From contig JAJOKI010000025.1 of assembly GCA_021129915.1 (NCBI GenBank), positions 1 through 6,849 of the forward strand: a stretch of DNA of 6,849 nucleotides, written 5' to 3'. Source of the stretch: Methanocellales archaeon (GTDB lineage: Archaea > Halobacteriota > UBA148 > JAJOKI01). The notes beneath the pieces are model-generated. The model was not told the origin of the DNA, did no database searches, and was given only the letters and a program-made list of their open reading frames with translations. Made by a program: the position numbers and the translations under genes. Shown here piece after piece: positions 6,424 through 6,849 of the stretch; the first letter of the stretch is position 1; every line of letters starts with the position of its first letter.

Positions 6424-6433
6424 AAAACTTTCT
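6421..6433 (-). promoter_or_regulatory. Candidate BRE/TATA of the five-gene minus-strand operon
   Basis: On the minus strand a purine-rich AGAAAG is followed by TTTTATC, about 65-70 nt upstream of the ATG at 6357. That would give a leader of about 40 nt ending in the GAGG ribosome binding site at 6363-6366. Another A+T-rich stretch (CAATAAAAG at 6401-6409) is a competing candidate, so the call is weak. Confidence 0.3.
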
Positions 6434-6445
6434 ATTTTTTATGAC

Positions 6446-6455
6446 CAGGTCTGAT
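6446..6455 (+). repeat. Direct repeat CAGGTCTGAT, copy 2, in divergent promoter region
   Basis: This copy partners 6414-6423. It overlaps a perfect short dyad, GACC-A-GGTC (6443-6451), and lies immediately upstream of the candidate promoter of the redoxin gene. Confidence 0.45.
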
Positions 6456-6458
6456 GTT

Positions 6459-6472
6459 AAAAAGTTTTAAAG
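6459..6472 (+). promoter_or_regulatory. Candidate BRE/TATA of the redoxin-nrdD transcript
   Basis: AAAAAG followed by TTTTAAAG is centred about 40 nt upstream of the ATG at 6507, the usual archaeal spacing for a transcript with a short leader of about 10-15 nt. A good ribosome binding site is lacking before the ATG, which agrees with a short or nearly leaderless mRNA. Confidence 0.45.
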
Positions 6473-6506
6473 CACATAAACCACATGATTTTGATGGGAT
6501 TTATTG

Positions 6507-6758
6507 ATGGCTGACAATATCATCTCTAAATTAGATGCTCTCGCCAGACGCGGTTTAGGTAAGGCAGCCAGGGTATACTCCACTGAAAATTGTCCAAGGT
6601 GTGAGCAACTGAAGCGCTTGTTGAGGTCGTATGGGATTCAATATGAGGAAGTAGATATGTCCACTCCCGAAGCGCTAACCGAATTAAGAATGAATGGAAT
6701 ATTCACCCTAACTGCGCCAGTACTACAGATAGGAGATGAGTTTTTCATTCCCGACTAA
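6507..6758 (+). CDS. Glutaredoxin/NrdH-like small redoxin
   Basis: An 83-residue thioredoxin-fold protein. The strand ARVYSTENCPRC carries the redox pair Cys29/Cys32 (CPRC), followed by helix EQLKRLLRSYGI, strand YEEVDM, and the cis-Pro loop LTAPVLQIGDEFF (Pro71). It lacks the longer thioredoxin N-terminal half, so it is a glutaredoxin or NrdH type. I start at the ATG at 6507; an in-frame TTG directly before it (6504) adds one residue and is less likely. Small redoxins of this kind next to nrdD are known in methanogens, where they reduce the class III ribonucleotide reductase. The gene is transcribed away from the cca operon, and a 7-bp stem-loop overlaps its stop codon. Redoxin identity is firm; the partner is inferred from the following gene. 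Confidence 0.93.
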   Translation: MADNIISKLDALARRGLGKAARVYSTENCPRCEQLKRLLRSYGIQYEEVDMSTPEALTELRMNGIFTLTAPVLQIGDEFFIPD

Positions 6759-6771
6759 ATCAAAGATTTAG
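6755..6771 (+). other. Perfect 7-bp inverted repeat at the redoxin stop codon
   Basis: CTAAATC-AAA-GATTTAG forms a hairpin with a 3-nt loop that starts on the stop codon (TAA at 6756-6758). It is A+T-rich and has no T-tract after it, so it is a poor terminator. It could be an RNA processing or translation-spacing element between the redoxin gene and the next gene. Confidence 0.5.
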
Positions 6772-6785
6772 ACGGAAGATGATGT

Positions 6786-6792
6786 AAGGAGG
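6786..6792 (+). promoter_or_regulatory. Strong ribosome binding site fixing a GTG start
   Basis: AAGGAGG lies 6 nt before the GTG at 6799. The nearby ATG at 6797 is followed at once by TGA, and the ATG at 6782 by TAA, so the GTG is the only sensible start here. Confidence 0.8.
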
Positions 6793-6798
6793 GGGAAT

Positions 6799-6849
6799 GT
6801 GAGCGCTGATACAACTAATATAATACAAAAAACACTTGAAGGCGCAGAA
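6799..6849 (+). CDS. N-terminal fragment of downstream gene, probably anaerobic ribonucleoside-triphosphate reductase (NrdD)
   Basis: Only 17 codons are in the window, starting with GTG: MSADTTNIIQKTLEGAE, open at the edge. There is too little sequence to identify a family directly. The proposal rests on context: a small CxxC redoxin lies 40 nt upstream on the same strand, and such redoxins often precede class III ribonucleotide reductase genes in anaerobic archaea. The gap and strong ribosome binding site suggest co-transcription with independent translation initiation. Confidence 0.45.
   Translation, partial: MSADTTNIIQKTLEGAE

Noticed and set aside
1..6849. CRISPR array, tRNA or rRNA gene, insertion sequence transposase
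   Set aside because: No regularly spaced repeats, no tRNA-like cloverleaf in the short intergenic gaps, and no transposase or integrase motif in any frame were seen.

Overview
The window looks like a chromosomal segment of a euryarchaeon. The reasons are an archaeal-type class I CCA-adding enzyme translationally coupled to a ThpR/LigT-type 2H phosphoesterase, TATA/BRE-like promoter elements with GGAGG-type ribosome binding sites, an AbrB/PIN toxin-antitoxin pair, and a small CxxC redoxin followed by what is probably an anaerobic ribonucleotide reductase gene. A methanogen or ANME-like anaerobe (Methanosarcinales or relatives) would fit, but I cannot fix the lineage from sequence alone.

Layout. 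(1) Positions 1-689, plus strand: the 3' part of a zinc-dependent histone-deacetylase-family gene, open at the window edge. (2) 696-1324, minus strand: a VapBC-type toxin-antitoxin module with its own promoter. (3) 1396-6357, minus strand: a tightly packed five-gene operon. In transcription order it holds a winged-helix regulator-like protein (6357-5770), RNA 2',3'-cyclic phosphodiesterase thpR (5768-5214), CCA-adding enzyme cca (5217-3889), a GT-A glycosyltransferase (3872-2637) and a GT-B glycosyltransferase (2640-1396). Junctions are 1 nt, a 4-nt overlap, 16 nt and a 4-nt overlap, which implies one mRNA and translational coupling. (4) 6358-6506: a 149-bp divergent promoter region with a 10-bp repeat present twice. 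(5) 6507-6849, plus strand: a glutaredoxin/NrdH-like protein, a small perfect stem-loop on its stop codon, then the first 17 codons of a gene that is probably nrdD.

How the genes work together. ThpR and CCA both act on RNA ends, and CCA restores the tRNA 3' terminus. The leading winged-helix protein may regulate the operon, and the two glycosyltransferases are probably consecutive enzymes of an unidentified glycoconjugate pathway. The redoxin probably supplies electrons to the downstream ribonucleotide reductase. No gene-free stretch exceeds 149 bp.

The most notable observation is a 28-bp near-perfect direct repeat (26/28) flanking the toxin-antitoxin module. One copy is the last 28 bases of the deacetylase gene. 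The other lies inside the 3' end of the GT-B gene, read antisense. If one copy plus the module is removed in silico, the deacetylase and the glycosyltransferase become tail-to-tail overlapping genes, each still with a proper stop codon. The module therefore looks like an insertion that duplicated the gene ends it landed in and spared both genes, much as att sites do. It carries no recombinase.
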